A DNA stretch of 64,000 nt from Pseudomonas sp. PB120 (GTDB lineage: Bacteria; Pseudomonadota; Gammaproteobacteria; Pseudomonadales; Pseudomonadaceae). The notes below the pieces were generated by a model. The model did no database searches and was not told where the DNA came from. It worked only from the letters and a program-made list of their open reading frames with translations. Position numbers and translations under genes: made by a program. The DNA is taken from contig NZ_RWIN01000132.1 in the NCBI RefSeq assembly GCF_009761815.1, positions 27,234 to 91,233 on the forward strand, written 5' to 3'. This document shows, piece after piece, positions 8,070-16,019 of the stretch. Position 1 is the stretch's first letter, and each line of letters opens with the position of its first letter.

Positions 8070-9449
8070 ATGAGTAGCGGACGTATCGTTCAAATCATCG
8101 GCGCCGTTATCGACGTGGAATTTCCACGCGACAGCGTACCGAGCATCTACAACGCGCTGAAAGTAGTGAGCGCGGCCGAAACCACCCTGGAAGTTCAGCA
8201 ACAGCTGGGCGACGGCGTGGTTCGTACCATTGCGATGGGTTCCACCGAGGGCTTGAAGCGCGGTCTGGAAGTCACCGATTCTGGCGCAGCCATCTCCGTA
8301 CCGGTCGGTAAAGCGACTCTGGGCCGGATCATGGACGTACTGGGCAACCCGATCGACGAAGCTGGCCCGATCGACACCGAAGAGCGCTGGGGCATTCACC
8401 GTCCTGCGCCAACCTTCGCTGAACAAGCGGGCGGCAACGACCTGCTGGAAACCGGCATCAAGGTTATCGACCTGGTTTGCCCGTTCGCCAAGGGTGGTAA
8501 AGTTGGTCTGTTCGGTGGTGCCGGTGTAGGCAAAACCGTAAACATGATGGAACTGATCCGTAACATCGCCATCGAGCACAGCGGTTATTCCGTGTTCGCC
8601 GGTGTGGGTGAGCGTACTCGTGAGGGTAACGACTTCTACCACGAGATGAAGGATTCCAACGTTCTGGACAAAGTGGCACTGGTTTACGGTCAGATGAACG
8701 AGCCGCCGGGTAACCGTCTGCGCGTAGCACTGACCGGCCTGACCATGGCCGAGAAGTTCCGTGACGAAGGTAACGACGTTCTGCTGTTCGTCGACAATAT
8801 CTATCGTTACACCCTGGCCGGTACTGAAGTATCCGCACTGCTGGGCCGTATGCCTTCCGCAGTAGGTTACCAGCCGACCCTGGCCGAAGAGATGGGTACT
8901 CTGCAAGAGCGTATCACTTCGACCAAAAACGGTTCGATCACCTCGATCCAAGCGGTATACGTACCTGCGGATGACTTGACTGACCCGTCGCCAGCGACCA
9001 CCTTCGCCCACTTGGACGCCACCGTCGTTCTGTCCCGTGACATCGCTTCCCTGGGTATCTACCCAGCGGTCGATCCACTCGACTCGACTTCGCGCCAGCT
9101 GGACCCGAACGTAATCGGCCAGGACCACTACGACACTGCTCGCGGTGTACAGTATGTTCTGCAGCGTTACAAAGAACTGAAGGACATCATTGCGATCCTG
9201 GGTATGGACGAGCTGTCGGAAGCCGACAAGCAGTTGGTAAACCGTGCTCGTAAGATCCAGCGCTTCTTGTCGCAACCGTTCTTCGTGGCTGAAGTCTTCA
9301 CCGGTGCATCGGGTAAATACGTTTCCCTGAAAGACACCATTGCTGGCTTCAAAGGCATCCTCAACGGTGACTACGACCACCTGCCAGAACAAGCGTTCTA
9401 CATGGTCGGCGGCATCGAAGAAGCGATCGAGAAAGCCAAGAAACTGTAA
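8070..9449 (+). CDS. atpD: F1Fo ATP synthase subunit beta
   Basis: The 459-residue catalytic subunit. The P-loop GGAGVGKT is at residues 149-156 and the catalytic glutamate is in GVGERTREG (Glu181). The segment FVDNIYRYTLAGTEVSALLGRMPSA is the signature region, with Tyr at a place where many bacteria have Phe, which is usual in pseudomonads. Confidence 0.98.
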   Translation: MSSGRIVQIIGAVIDVEFPRDSVPSIYNALKVVSAAETTLEVQQQLGDGVVRTIAMGSTEGLKRGLEVTDSGAAISVPVGKATLGRIMDVLGNPIDEAGPIDTEERWGIHRPAPTFAEQAGGNDLLETGIKVIDLVCPFAKGGKVGLFGGAGVGKTVNMMELIRNIAIEHSGYSVFAGVGERTREGNDFYHEMKDSNVLDKVALVYGQMNEPPGNRLRVALTGLTMAEKFRDEGNDVLLFVDNIYRYTLAGTEVSALLGRMPSAVGYQPTLAEEMGTLQERITSTKNGSITSIQAVYVPADDLTDPSPATTFAHLDATVVLSRDIASLGIYPAVDPLDSTSRQLDPNVIGQDHYDTARGVQYVLQRYKELKDIIAILGMDELSEADKQLVNRARKIQRFLSQPFFVAEVFTGASGKYVSLKDTIAGFKGILNGDYDHLPEQAFYMVGGIEEAIEKAKKL

Positions 9450-9454
9450 TCCCG

Positions 9455-9472
9455 GCGCCCGGCAACGGGCGC
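9455..9472 (+). other. Intercistronic hairpin between atpD and atpC
   Basis: GCGCCCG and CGGGCGC pair around a GCAA tetraloop just after the atpD stop. No U-run follows. Same type as the hairpin after atpA. Confidence 0.5.
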
Positions 9473-9494
9473 TAATTTAGGTTGAGGCAATCAG

Positions 9495-9920
9495 ATGGCT
9501 ATGACAGTCCATTGCGATATCGTCAGTGCGGAAGGGGAGATCTTTTCCGGCCTGGTCGAGATGGTGATTGCGCACGGTGCACTGGGTGATCTTGGTATCG
9601 CCCTGGGTCACGCGCCGCTGATCACTAATCTCAAGCCAGGTCCGATCCGCCTGATCAAGCAGGGCGGGGAAGCCGAGGTGTTTTACATCTCCGGTGGTTT
9701 CCTCGAGGTTCAGCCGAACATGGTCAAGGTGCTTGCCGATACCGTGCAACGTGCCGCCGACCTGGATGAAGCCTCCGCTCAGGAAGCCGTTAAGGCTGCC
9801 GAGAAGGCCTTGCATGAACGTGGTGCAGAATTCGATTACGGTTCTGCTGCCGCACGTCTGGCCGAAGCTGCAGCTCAGCTGCGCACCGTCCAGCAGATCC
9901 GCAAGAAGTTTGGCGGTTAA
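9495..9920 (+). CDS. atpC: F1Fo ATP synthase subunit epsilon
   Basis: A 141-residue epsilon subunit: an N-terminal beta-sandwich with GDLGIALGHAPLITNLKPG that binds the gamma foot, and a C-terminal helical hairpin (alanine-rich, about residues 90-140) that can inhibit ATP hydrolysis. Last gene of the operon, followed by a strong terminator. Confidence 0.96.
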   Translation: MAMTVHCDIVSAEGEIFSGLVEMVIAHGALGDLGIALGHAPLITNLKPGPIRLIKQGGEAEVFYISGGFLEVQPNMVKVLADTVQRAADLDEASAQEAVKAAEKALHERGAEFDYGSAAARLAEAAAQLRTVQQIRKKFGG

Positions 9921-9950
9921 TTCGCCATCGACTTGTTGTGCGATTGATTA

Positions 9951-9978
9951 AAAAGGGTAGCCTCGGCTACCCTTTTTT
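9951..9978 (+). terminator. Intrinsic terminator of the ATP synthase operon
   Basis: AAAAGGGTAGCC pairs with GGCTACCCTTTT around a TC loop, and the right arm continues into a run of T. It lies about 30 bp after atpC and marks the end of the nine-gene transcript. The A-tract on the left also makes it usable from the other strand. Confidence 0.9.
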
Positions 9979-10037
9979 CTTTTCCGACTTTCATCACCTG
10001 GTCGCTGTTTCTGACCAGTCAGGATTGGTAGCCAGTC

Positions 10038-11405
10038 ATGTCTCTTGAAATCGTTATTCTCGCCGCTGGCCAAGGCACACGCATGCGTTCGGCCTTGCCG
10101 AAAGTGCTGCATCCGATTGCCGGCAATTCGATGCTCGGCCATGTTATCCACAGCGCCCGGCAACTCCATCCACAGCGCATTCATGTCGTGATCGGCCACG
10201 GTGCCGACGTCGTACGTGAGCGCCTGGCGGCGGATGATCTGAATTTCGTCCTGCAGGACAAACAACTGGGTACCGGTCATGCGGTCGCCCAGGCTGTGCC
10301 GTTCATCAAGTCCGATACCGTGCTGATTCTCTACGGTGATGTGCCGTTGATTGAAGTCGAAACATTGCAGCGTCTGCTGAAGAAAGTAGCGCCGCAACAA
10401 CTGGGACTTCTCACCGTCGAACTGGACGACCCGACCGGTTACGGCCGCATCGTTCGTAATGCCGCGGGTAACGTGACCGCTATCGTTGAACAGAAAGACG
10501 CCAACGAAACCGAGCGTGCCATCACGGAAGGCAATACCGGTATTCTGGCGATGCCGGTCGAAGGGTTGAGCGGCTGGATGAGTCGACTCTCCAACAACAA
10601 TGCCCAAGGCGAGTATTACCTCACCGACGTGATTGCCATGGCGGTCAGCGATGGCCTGGTGGTGGCGACCGAGCAACCTCACGACGCCATGGAAGTGCAG
10701 GGCGCCAACGATCGTAAGCAGCTTTCCGACCTTGAGCGTCACTACCAGCTTCGCGCCGGCCGTCGTTTGATGGCACAGGGCGTCACCCTGCGTGACCCGG
10801 CCCGTTTCGATGTTCGCGGTGAAATCACTGTGGGTCGTGACGTGCTGATCGATATCAACGTGATCCTCGAAGGCAAGGTCGTTATCGAAGACGACGTGGT
10901 GATCGGTCCGAATTGCGTGATCAAGGACAGCACCCTGCGCAAAGGCGTGGTGATCAAGGCCAACAGCCACATCGACGGCGCGATTCTCGGTGAAGGCAGC
11001 GATGCCGGTCCGTTCGCACGTTTGCGTCCAGGGACTGTTCTTGAGGCTCGGGCCCATGTGGGTAACTTCGTCGAGCTGAAAAATGCTCATTTGGGCGAAG
11101 GTGCCAAGGCCGGCCATTTAACCTACCTGGGGGATGCTGAGGTTGGGGCTCGGACCAACATTGGTGCCGGTACCATCACTTGCAACTATGACGGCGCCAA
11201 TAAGTGGAAAACCGTATTGGGTGAGGATGTGTTTATCGGTTCCAACAACTCGTTGGTAGCTCCTGTGGATATCTCCAATGGTGCAACGACCGCCGCCGGA
11301 TCGACGATTACCCAGAATGTGGATAACTCACAATTAGCGGTGGGCCGTGCGCGGCAGAAGAACATCGACGGCTGGAAGCGGCCGGAGAAGATAAAGAAAG
11401 CTTGA
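10038..11405 (+). CDS. glmU: Bifunctional GlcN-1-P acetyltransferase / UDP-GlcNAc pyrophosphorylase GlmU
   Basis: A 455-residue enzyme making UDP-N-acetylglucosamine for peptidoglycan and LPS. The N-terminal uridyltransferase domain begins with LAAGQGTRMRSALPKVLHP; the C-terminal half is a left-handed beta-helix of hexapeptide repeats (VVIEDDVVIGPNCVIKDSTL onward) carrying the acetyltransferase. DnaA-box sequences lie near each end (10144-10152 and 11318-11326). It precedes glmR and glmS but is separated from them by a 206-bp spacer with a REP element. Confidence 0.97.
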   Translation: MSLEIVILAAGQGTRMRSALPKVLHPIAGNSMLGHVIHSARQLHPQRIHVVIGHGADVVRERLAADDLNFVLQDKQLGTGHAVAQAVPFIKSDTVLILYGDVPLIEVETLQRLLKKVAPQQLGLLTVELDDPTGYGRIVRNAAGNVTAIVEQKDANETERAITEGNTGILAMPVEGLSGWMSRLSNNNAQGEYYLTDVIAMAVSDGLVVATEQPHDAMEVQGANDRKQLSDLERHYQLRAGRRLMAQGVTLRDPARFDVRGEITVGRDVLIDINVILEGKVVIEDDVVIGPNCVIKDSTLRKGVVIKANSHIDGAILGEGSDAGPFARLRPGTVLEARAHVGNFVELKNAHLGEGAKAGHLTYLGDAEVGARTNIGAGTITCNYDGANKWKTVLGEDVFIGSNNSLVAPVDISNGATTAAGSTITQNVDNSQLAVGRARQKNIDGWKRPEKIKKA

Positions 11406-11528
11406 GTTATCCACATTTCCTGTAGGAGCGAGCTTGCTCGCGATGGCGTTAACGATAACGCGTGCGCATTGGAAGAACGTCGCGCTCGGAATCATCGCCA
11501 GCAAGCTCGCTCCTTTAGGTTATCCACA
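11318..11528. other. Cluster of three perfect DnaA-box sequences around a REP element
   Basis: TTATCCACA occurs at 11318-11326 (minus strand, end of glmU), 11407-11415 and 11520-11528 (plus strand). The last two directly flank the REP element at 11421-11516. Binding by DnaA is inferred from sequence only. Confidence 0.55.
11421..11516. repeat. REP-type inverted repeat between glmU and glmR
   Basis: The left arm TGTAGGAGCGAGCTTGCTCG is mirrored by an imperfect right arm ending in GCAAGCTCGCTCCTTTA. This is the common pseudomonad REP/BIME layout. The central segment contains GTTAACGATAACGCG, also found in the element at 53599-53701. Confidence 0.8.
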
Positions 11529-11591
11529 GATCTTTTTATCGCTTCGCGCTTGACGGAGTTTCGACAATAGGTTTTGATTGCTTACGTTATC

Positions 11592-11604
11592 TTTCGAAAC
11601 GAAA
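11592..11604. promoter_or_regulatory. Candidate GlmR operator upstream of glmR
   Basis: TTTCG-AAA-CGAAA is a perfect short palindrome 8 bp before the glmR start. DeoR-family regulators often bind TTTCG-containing sites, so autoregulation is plausible, but this is inference. Confidence 0.35.
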
Positions 11605-11611
11605 CTTAATC

Positions 11612-12388
11612 ATGTCGAAGCGCAACACGCCTCAACGCCGTCACAACATCCTCGCCTTGCTCAATGAGCAGGGCGAAGTCAGCGTGGATGAGTTGGCCAA
11701 GCGCTTCGAGACGTCGGAAGTCACTATCCGCAAGGATCTGGCGGCACTTGAAAGCAACGGTCTGTTGTTACGCCGCTATGGCGGTGCTATCACCATGCCG
11801 CAAGAACTTGTGGCCGATATCAGCCAGCCGGTCTCCAAGTACAAACAGGCCATCGCTCGCGCCGCCGTCACTCGGATTCGCGAACATGCACGGATCATCA
11901 TCGACAGCGGCAGCACCACCGCGTCGATGATTCCGGAACTTGGCCAACAGCCGGGCCTGGTTGTAATGACCAACTCCCTGCATGTCGCCAACGCCTTGAG
12001 CGAACTCGAACACGAGCCCGTCCTGTTGATGACCGGTGGTACCTGGGATCCTCACTCCGAGTCCTTTCAGGGGCAGGTGGCCGAGCAAGTACTACGCTCC
12101 TACGACTTTGATCAGTTGTTCATCGGCGCCGATGGTATCGACCTGGTGCGCGGCACAACCACCTTCAACGAACTGCTGGGATTGAGCCGGGTCATGGCTG
12201 AAGTCGCTCGTGAAGTCGTCGTGATGGTGGAGGCTGACAAGATCGGCCGCAAGATTCCTAACCTGGAGCTGCCGTGGAGCAGCGTCCATACCCTAATTAC
12301 CGATGATCGCCTGCCGCTTGAGGCACGTGATCAGATTCAGGCCCGCGGCATCACATTGATTTGCGCGGCTGTCAGTCAGGAGAAATAG
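11612..12388 (+). CDS. glmR: DeoR-family transcriptional regulator, probable GlmR
   Basis: A 258-residue DeoR/GlpR-type regulator: an N-terminal helix-turn-helix (RRHNILALLNEQGEVSVDELAKRFETSEVTIRKDL), then a sugar-phosphate-binding domain of the ribose isomerase-like fold with DSGSTTASMIPEL and IGADGID. It ends 1 bp before glmS, so the two form an operon. In P. aeruginosa the regulator at this place is called glmR; control of glmS by an amino-sugar phosphate is the natural reading, but the ligand is inferred. Confidence 0.85.
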   Translation: MSKRNTPQRRHNILALLNEQGEVSVDELAKRFETSEVTIRKDLAALESNGLLLRRYGGAITMPQELVADISQPVSKYKQAIARAAVTRIREHARIIIDSGSTTASMIPELGQQPGLVVMTNSLHVANALSELEHEPVLLMTGGTWDPHSESFQGQVAEQVLRSYDFDQLFIGADGIDLVRGTTTFNELLGLSRVMAEVAREVVVMVEADKIGRKIPNLELPWSSVHTLITDDRLPLEARDQIQARGITLICAAVSQEK

Positions 12389-12389
12389 C

Positions 12390-14222
12390 ATGTGTGGAAT
12401 TGTTGGCGCGGTCGCAGAACGTAACATCACCGCCATCCTGCTCGAGGGCCTGAAGCGCCTGGAATACCGTGGTTATGACAGCGCCGGCGTGGCGGTCTTC
12501 ACCAATGACGAAAAGCTGGAACGCGTTCGACGTCCTGGGAAAGTCAGTGAGCTGGAACTGGCACTCGCCGCCGAGCCACTGATCGGTCGACTCGGTATCG
12601 CCCATACCCGCTGGGCCACTCACGGCGCTCCGTGTGAACGCAACGCCCACCCGATTTTCTCGGGCGGTCTGGCGGTGGTGCATAACGGCATCATCGAGAA
12701 CCACGAAGCCCTGCGCGAACAACTGAAAGCCCTGGGTTACGTGTTCACGTCAGACACCGACACGGAAGTCATCGCCCACCTGTTGAACCACAAACTCAAG
12801 GATCTTGGCGATCTGACCGTAGCCCTCAAAGCCACCGTGAAAGAACTGCACGGTGCTTACGGCCTGGCCGTGATCAGCGCGGATCAACCAGATCGCCTGG
12901 TCGCCGCCCGCAGTGGCAGCCCGCTGGTGATCGGCCTGGGTCTGGGGGAAAACTTCCTGGCCTCCGACCAGTTGGCGCTGCGTCAGGTCACTGACCGCTT
13001 CATGTATCTTGAAGAAGGCGATATCGCCGAAATTCGCCGCGACAGCGTGCAGATCTGGGACGTCAACGGCAAGGCGGTCGAGCGCGAAGCCGTGCAGTAC
13101 CGCGACGGTGCCGAAGCCGCCGACAAAGGCGAGTTCCGCCACTTCATGCTCAAGGAAATCCACGAGCAACCGGCGGTTGTGCAACGCACTCTCGAAGGTC
13201 GTCTGAGCGCCAATGGCGTGCTGGTTCAGGCGTTCGGTCCGCAGGCCGCCGAGCTGTTTGCCAAGGTGCGCAACGTCCAGATCGTCGCCTGTGGTACCAG
13301 TTACCATGCCGGGATGGTCGCTCGCTATTGGCTCGAAGAACTGGCCGGCATCCCGTGCCAGGTCGAAGTCGCCAGCGAATTCCGCTACCGCAAGGTGGTG
13401 GTCCAGCCCGACACGCTGTTCGTGACCATTTCCCAGTCCGGCGAAACCGCCGACACCCTGGCCGCGCTACGTAACGCCAAGGAACTGGGCTTCCTTGCCA
13501 GCCTGGCCATCTGCAACGTCGGCATCAGCTCGCTGGTGCGTGAGTCCGATCTGACCCTGCTGACTCAGGCCGGTCGTGAAATCGGTGTGGCCTCGACCAA
13601 AGCCTTTACCACTCAGCTGGTTGGTTTGCTGTTGCTGACGCTGTCCCTGGGCCAGGTTCGCGGTTCGTTGGCCAAAGGCGTCGAAGCCACCCTGGTCGAA
13701 GAATTGCGTCGCCTGCCAACTCGTCTGGGTGAAGCCTTGGCAATGGACAGCACTGTCGAAAAAATCGCTGAGCTGTTCGCCGAGAAAAACCACACGCTGT
13801 TCCTTGGTCGGGGAGCGCAGTTCCCGGTGGCCATGGAAGGCGCGCTCAAGCTCAAGGAAATTTCCTATATCCACGCCGAGGCCTATCCGGCCGGCGAGCT
13901 GAAGCACGGCCCATTGGCACTTGTGGATAACGATATGCCGGTGGTTACCGTGGCGCCAAACAACGAACTGCTGGAGAAGTTGAAGTCCAACCTCCAGGAA
14001 GTCCGGGCTCGTGGCGGTCAGTTGGTGGTCTTCGCAGACGAACAAGCCGGCATGACCAACGGGGAAGGGACGCATGTGGTGAACATGCCGCACATCCACG
14101 ACATCCTGTCGCCCATCCTTTACACCATCCCGCTGCAGCTGCTCTCGTACTACGTCGCTGTACTGAAGGGCACCGACGTCGATCAGCCGCGTAACCTGGC
14201 GAAGTCGGTGACGGTGGAATAA
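12390..14222 (+). CDS. glmS: Glutamine-fructose-6-phosphate aminotransferase GlmS
   Basis: A 610-residue enzyme making glucosamine-6-phosphate, the first committed step to UDP-GlcNAc. The N-terminal glutaminase starts MCGIVGAV, so Cys2 becomes the N-terminal nucleophile after Met removal. Two SIS isomerase domains follow (CGTSYHAGMVARYW, SQSGETADTLAALR, SYIHAEAYPAGELKHGPLAL), and the C-terminal tail DQPRNLAKSVTVE is fully conserved. The stop is followed by a DnaA-box sequence and a terminator. Confidence 0.98.
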   Translation: MCGIVGAVAERNITAILLEGLKRLEYRGYDSAGVAVFTNDEKLERVRRPGKVSELELALAAEPLIGRLGIAHTRWATHGAPCERNAHPIFSGGLAVVHNGIIENHEALREQLKALGYVFTSDTDTEVIAHLLNHKLKDLGDLTVALKATVKELHGAYGLAVISADQPDRLVAARSGSPLVIGLGLGENFLASDQLALRQVTDRFMYLEEGDIAEIRRDSVQIWDVNGKAVEREAVQYRDGAEAADKGEFRHFMLKEIHEQPAVVQRTLEGRLSANGVLVQAFGPQAAELFAKVRNVQIVACGTSYHAGMVARYWLEELAGIPCQVEVASEFRYRKVVVQPDTLFVTISQSGETADTLAALRNAKELGFLASLAICNVGISSLVRESDLTLLTQAGREIGVASTKAFTTQLVGLLLLTLSLGQVRGSLAKGVEATLVEELRRLPTRLGEALAMDSTVEKIAELFAEKNHTLFLGRGAQFPVAMEGALKLKEISYIHAEAYPAGELKHGPLALVDNDMPVVTVAPNNELLEKLKSNLQEVRARGGQLVVFADEQAGMTNGEGTHVVNMPHIHDILSPILYTIPLQLLSYYVAVLKGTDVDQPRNLAKSVTVE

Positions 14223-14232
14223 GTTATCCACA
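13922..14232. other. Two perfect DnaA-box sequences at the glmS 3' end
   Basis: TGTGGATAA at 13922-13930 lies inside glmS, and TTATCCACA at 14224-14232 begins just after the stop codon. The region downstream of glmS is also the chromosomal attachment site used by Tn7 in many bacteria; no inserted element is present here. Confidence 0.5.
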
Positions 14233-14250
14233 GGTGATCGAAACATAAAG

Positions 14251-14280
14251 AATCGCAGCCAATGGTTGCGATTTTTTTTT
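14251..14280 (+). terminator. Intrinsic terminator of glmRS
   Basis: AATCGCAGCC pairs with GGTTGCGATT (one mismatch-tolerant position) and is followed by a run of nine T. It lies 28 bp after the glmS stop and ends 18 bp before the next gene. Confidence 0.88.
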
Positions 14281-14298
14281 CTGATTGAGGGTGTGCCC

Positions 14299-15195
14299 AT
14301 GGACCGTTTCCAGGAAATGCAGGTGTTCGCTGTCGTCGCCCAAGAGCAGGGCTTTTCGGCGGCGGCGCGGCGTTTGGGCATGTCGGCGGCGAGTGTCACG
14401 CGGGCGGTGGCGGCGCTGGAGAAGCGCATTGGCACGCTGTTGCTGACGCGCACCACGCGCAGTGTGCATTTGAGCGAGGCGGGTCAGCGGTATCTTGAAG
14501 ACTGTCGGCGGATTCTCTCTGAGGTGCAGGAAGCGGAGGATTCGGCCGCAGGCAGCCACGCTCATCCTCGTGGGCAACTGACGATTACCGCGCCAGTATT
14601 GTTTGGGGAGTTGTTCGTCACCCCGTTGATGGTCGGCTATCTGAGTCAATTTCCTGAGGTCTGCATCAACGGATTGCTGGTCGATCGAGTGGTCAGCATG
14701 GTCGAGGAGGGCATTGATGTCGCAGTGCGCATCGGTGAACTGCCCGATAGCAATCAACATGCGATTCATGTCGGTGAAGTGCGACGAGTTGTGTGTGGTT
14801 CGCCGAGGCTGTTGGCGACACATGGGCGGCCCCGTCATCCACAGGATCTGGCGCAAGCCCCCGTTATTGCAACGTCTGCCATTGGCCAGCAGCGCACCTG
14901 GCCATTTCTAGACGCGGGAGAGCCGGTCAACGTTCGACCGGAGCCGCGACTCGTGGTAACGGCGAATCAGGCGGCCATCACTGCCGCGAGCCTGGACCTG
15001 GGATTCACCCGGGTCCTGTCTTATCAGGTGGCGAGTAAAGTCGCTGCAGGTGAGTTGGAAATCATCCTCGCCGACTTCGAACTGCCGCCTCTTCCCATAC
15101 ACGTGGTGTATCAAGGCGGGCGCCAGGCCCCGGCGCGGGTTCGCAGTTTTGTAGATTTTGCGGTGAATGCGCTGCGTCAGCACCCAGATTTGTAG
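14299..15195 (+). CDS. LysR-family transcriptional regulator
   Basis: A 298-residue LysR-type regulator with an N-terminal winged helix (FSAAARRLGMSAASVTRAVAALEKRIGTLLLTRTTRSV) and a periplasmic-binding-protein-like effector domain. I start it at ATG 14299 (MDRFQEMQVF), the standard N terminus of this subfamily; the open frame extends back to 14266 but that part is the glmS terminator. Targets are unknown; the glutathione transferase gene 133 bp downstream on the same strand is a possible target. Confidence 0.88.
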   Translation: MDRFQEMQVFAVVAQEQGFSAAARRLGMSAASVTRAVAALEKRIGTLLLTRTTRSVHLSEAGQRYLEDCRRILSEVQEAEDSAAGSHAHPRGQLTITAPVLFGELFVTPLMVGYLSQFPEVCINGLLVDRVVSMVEEGIDVAVRIGELPDSNQHAIHVGEVRRVVCGSPRLLATHGRPRHPQDLAQAPVIATSAIGQQRTWPFLDAGEPVNVRPEPRLVVTANQAAITAASLDLGFTRVLSYQVASKVAAGELEIILADFELPPLPIHVVYQGGRQAPARVRSFVDFAVNALRQHPDL

Positions 15196-15328
15196 CACTG
15201 ATGGTTTATTGCACCAGCTGAAATAATCGATTGCGTTTGCTGGTTATTCTGTTGTTTTGAGGATGGGTAGATGATGGCTTCCATCGGCGCTGACACCTGA
15301 GCAGCGCCACCCTTCAGCGGAGTCGACC

Positions 15329-15955
15329 ATGCAAGCGATCAAACTCTACAACTTCCCACGTTCCGGCCATGCTCACCGTGTGGAGCTGATGCTGTCCCTG
15401 ATGCAGCTGCCCACGGAGCTGATTTTTGTCGACCTGGCCAAGGGGGCGCACAAACAGCCGGAGTTTCTCGCGGTTAACCCGTTCGGGCAGGTTCCGGCCA
15501 TCGATGATCAAGGCGTGGTGCTGGCCGACTCGAACGCGATTCTGGTGTACCTGGCGCAAAAATACGGTAACGGTCGCTGGCTGCCAGCCGATCCGCTCGG
15601 CGCGGCCAAGGTACAGCGTTGGTTGTCGGTGGCGGCCGGACCGATTGCCTTTGGTCCCGGCCGAGCCAGGCTGATCACGGTGTTTGGCGCGGCGTATAAC
15701 GCTGAAGAGGTGATCGCTTTCTCGCACGTCTGGCTCAAATTGATTGATCATGAACTGGCGGGTTCGGCTTTTCTGGTTGGTAGCGAGCCGACCATTGCCG
15801 ACGTCGCGGCCTACAGTTACATCGCCCATGCACCGGAAGGCAATGTGTCGCTTGAGGACTACGCCAACATTCGGGCATGGCTGGCGCGCATCGAAGCCTT
15901 GCCGGGGTTCGTCGGCATGCCGCGCACGGTGGCCGGCCTGCAAAAAACTGCCTGA
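15329..15955 (+). CDS. Glutathione S-transferase family protein
   Basis: A 208-residue protein with an N-terminal thioredoxin-like domain (KLYNFPRSGHAHRVELMLSL; then NPFGQVPAIDD and ADSNAILVYLA, where the cis-Pro and the DSNAI motif bind glutathione) and a C-terminal helical domain (TIADVAAYSYI). The usual active-site residue near the start would be Ser12 of PRSGH. It stands 64 bp before the flavin/iron-sulfur oxidoreductase gene, probably in one transcript, which suggests a shared detoxification or redox role. Confidence 0.88.
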   Translation: MQAIKLYNFPRSGHAHRVELMLSLMQLPTELIFVDLAKGAHKQPEFLAVNPFGQVPAIDDQGVVLADSNAILVYLAQKYGNGRWLPADPLGAAKVQRWLSVAAGPIAFGPGRARLITVFGAAYNAEEVIAFSHVWLKLIDHELAGSAFLVGSEPTIADVAAYSYIAHAPEGNVSLEDYANIRAWLARIEALPGFVGMPRTVAGLQKTA

Positions 15956-15962
15956 CGCTGAC

Positions 15963-15981
15963 GGCCCGACATTGTCGGGCC
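15963..15981. other. Short GC-rich hairpin between GST and oxidoreductase genes
   Basis: GGCCCGAC and GTCGGGCC pair around an ATT loop, 7 bp after the GST stop. CCCTCAC follows rather than a T-run, so full termination is unlikely. Confidence 0.45.
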
Positions 15982-16019
15982 CCTCACACTGCGCGAATTT
16001 CGCGGGGGGAGAAGCCGTA

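Noticed and set aside
14223..14298. Tn7-like insertion at the glmS attachment site
   Set aside because: The glmS end is followed at once by its terminator and a LysR gene; no transposon ends or transposition genes.
15744..16019. N-terminal extension of the flavin/iron-sulfur oxidoreductase through the GST gene
   Set aside because: The extension is an out-of-frame reading of GST; a good ribosome site precedes ATG 16020.
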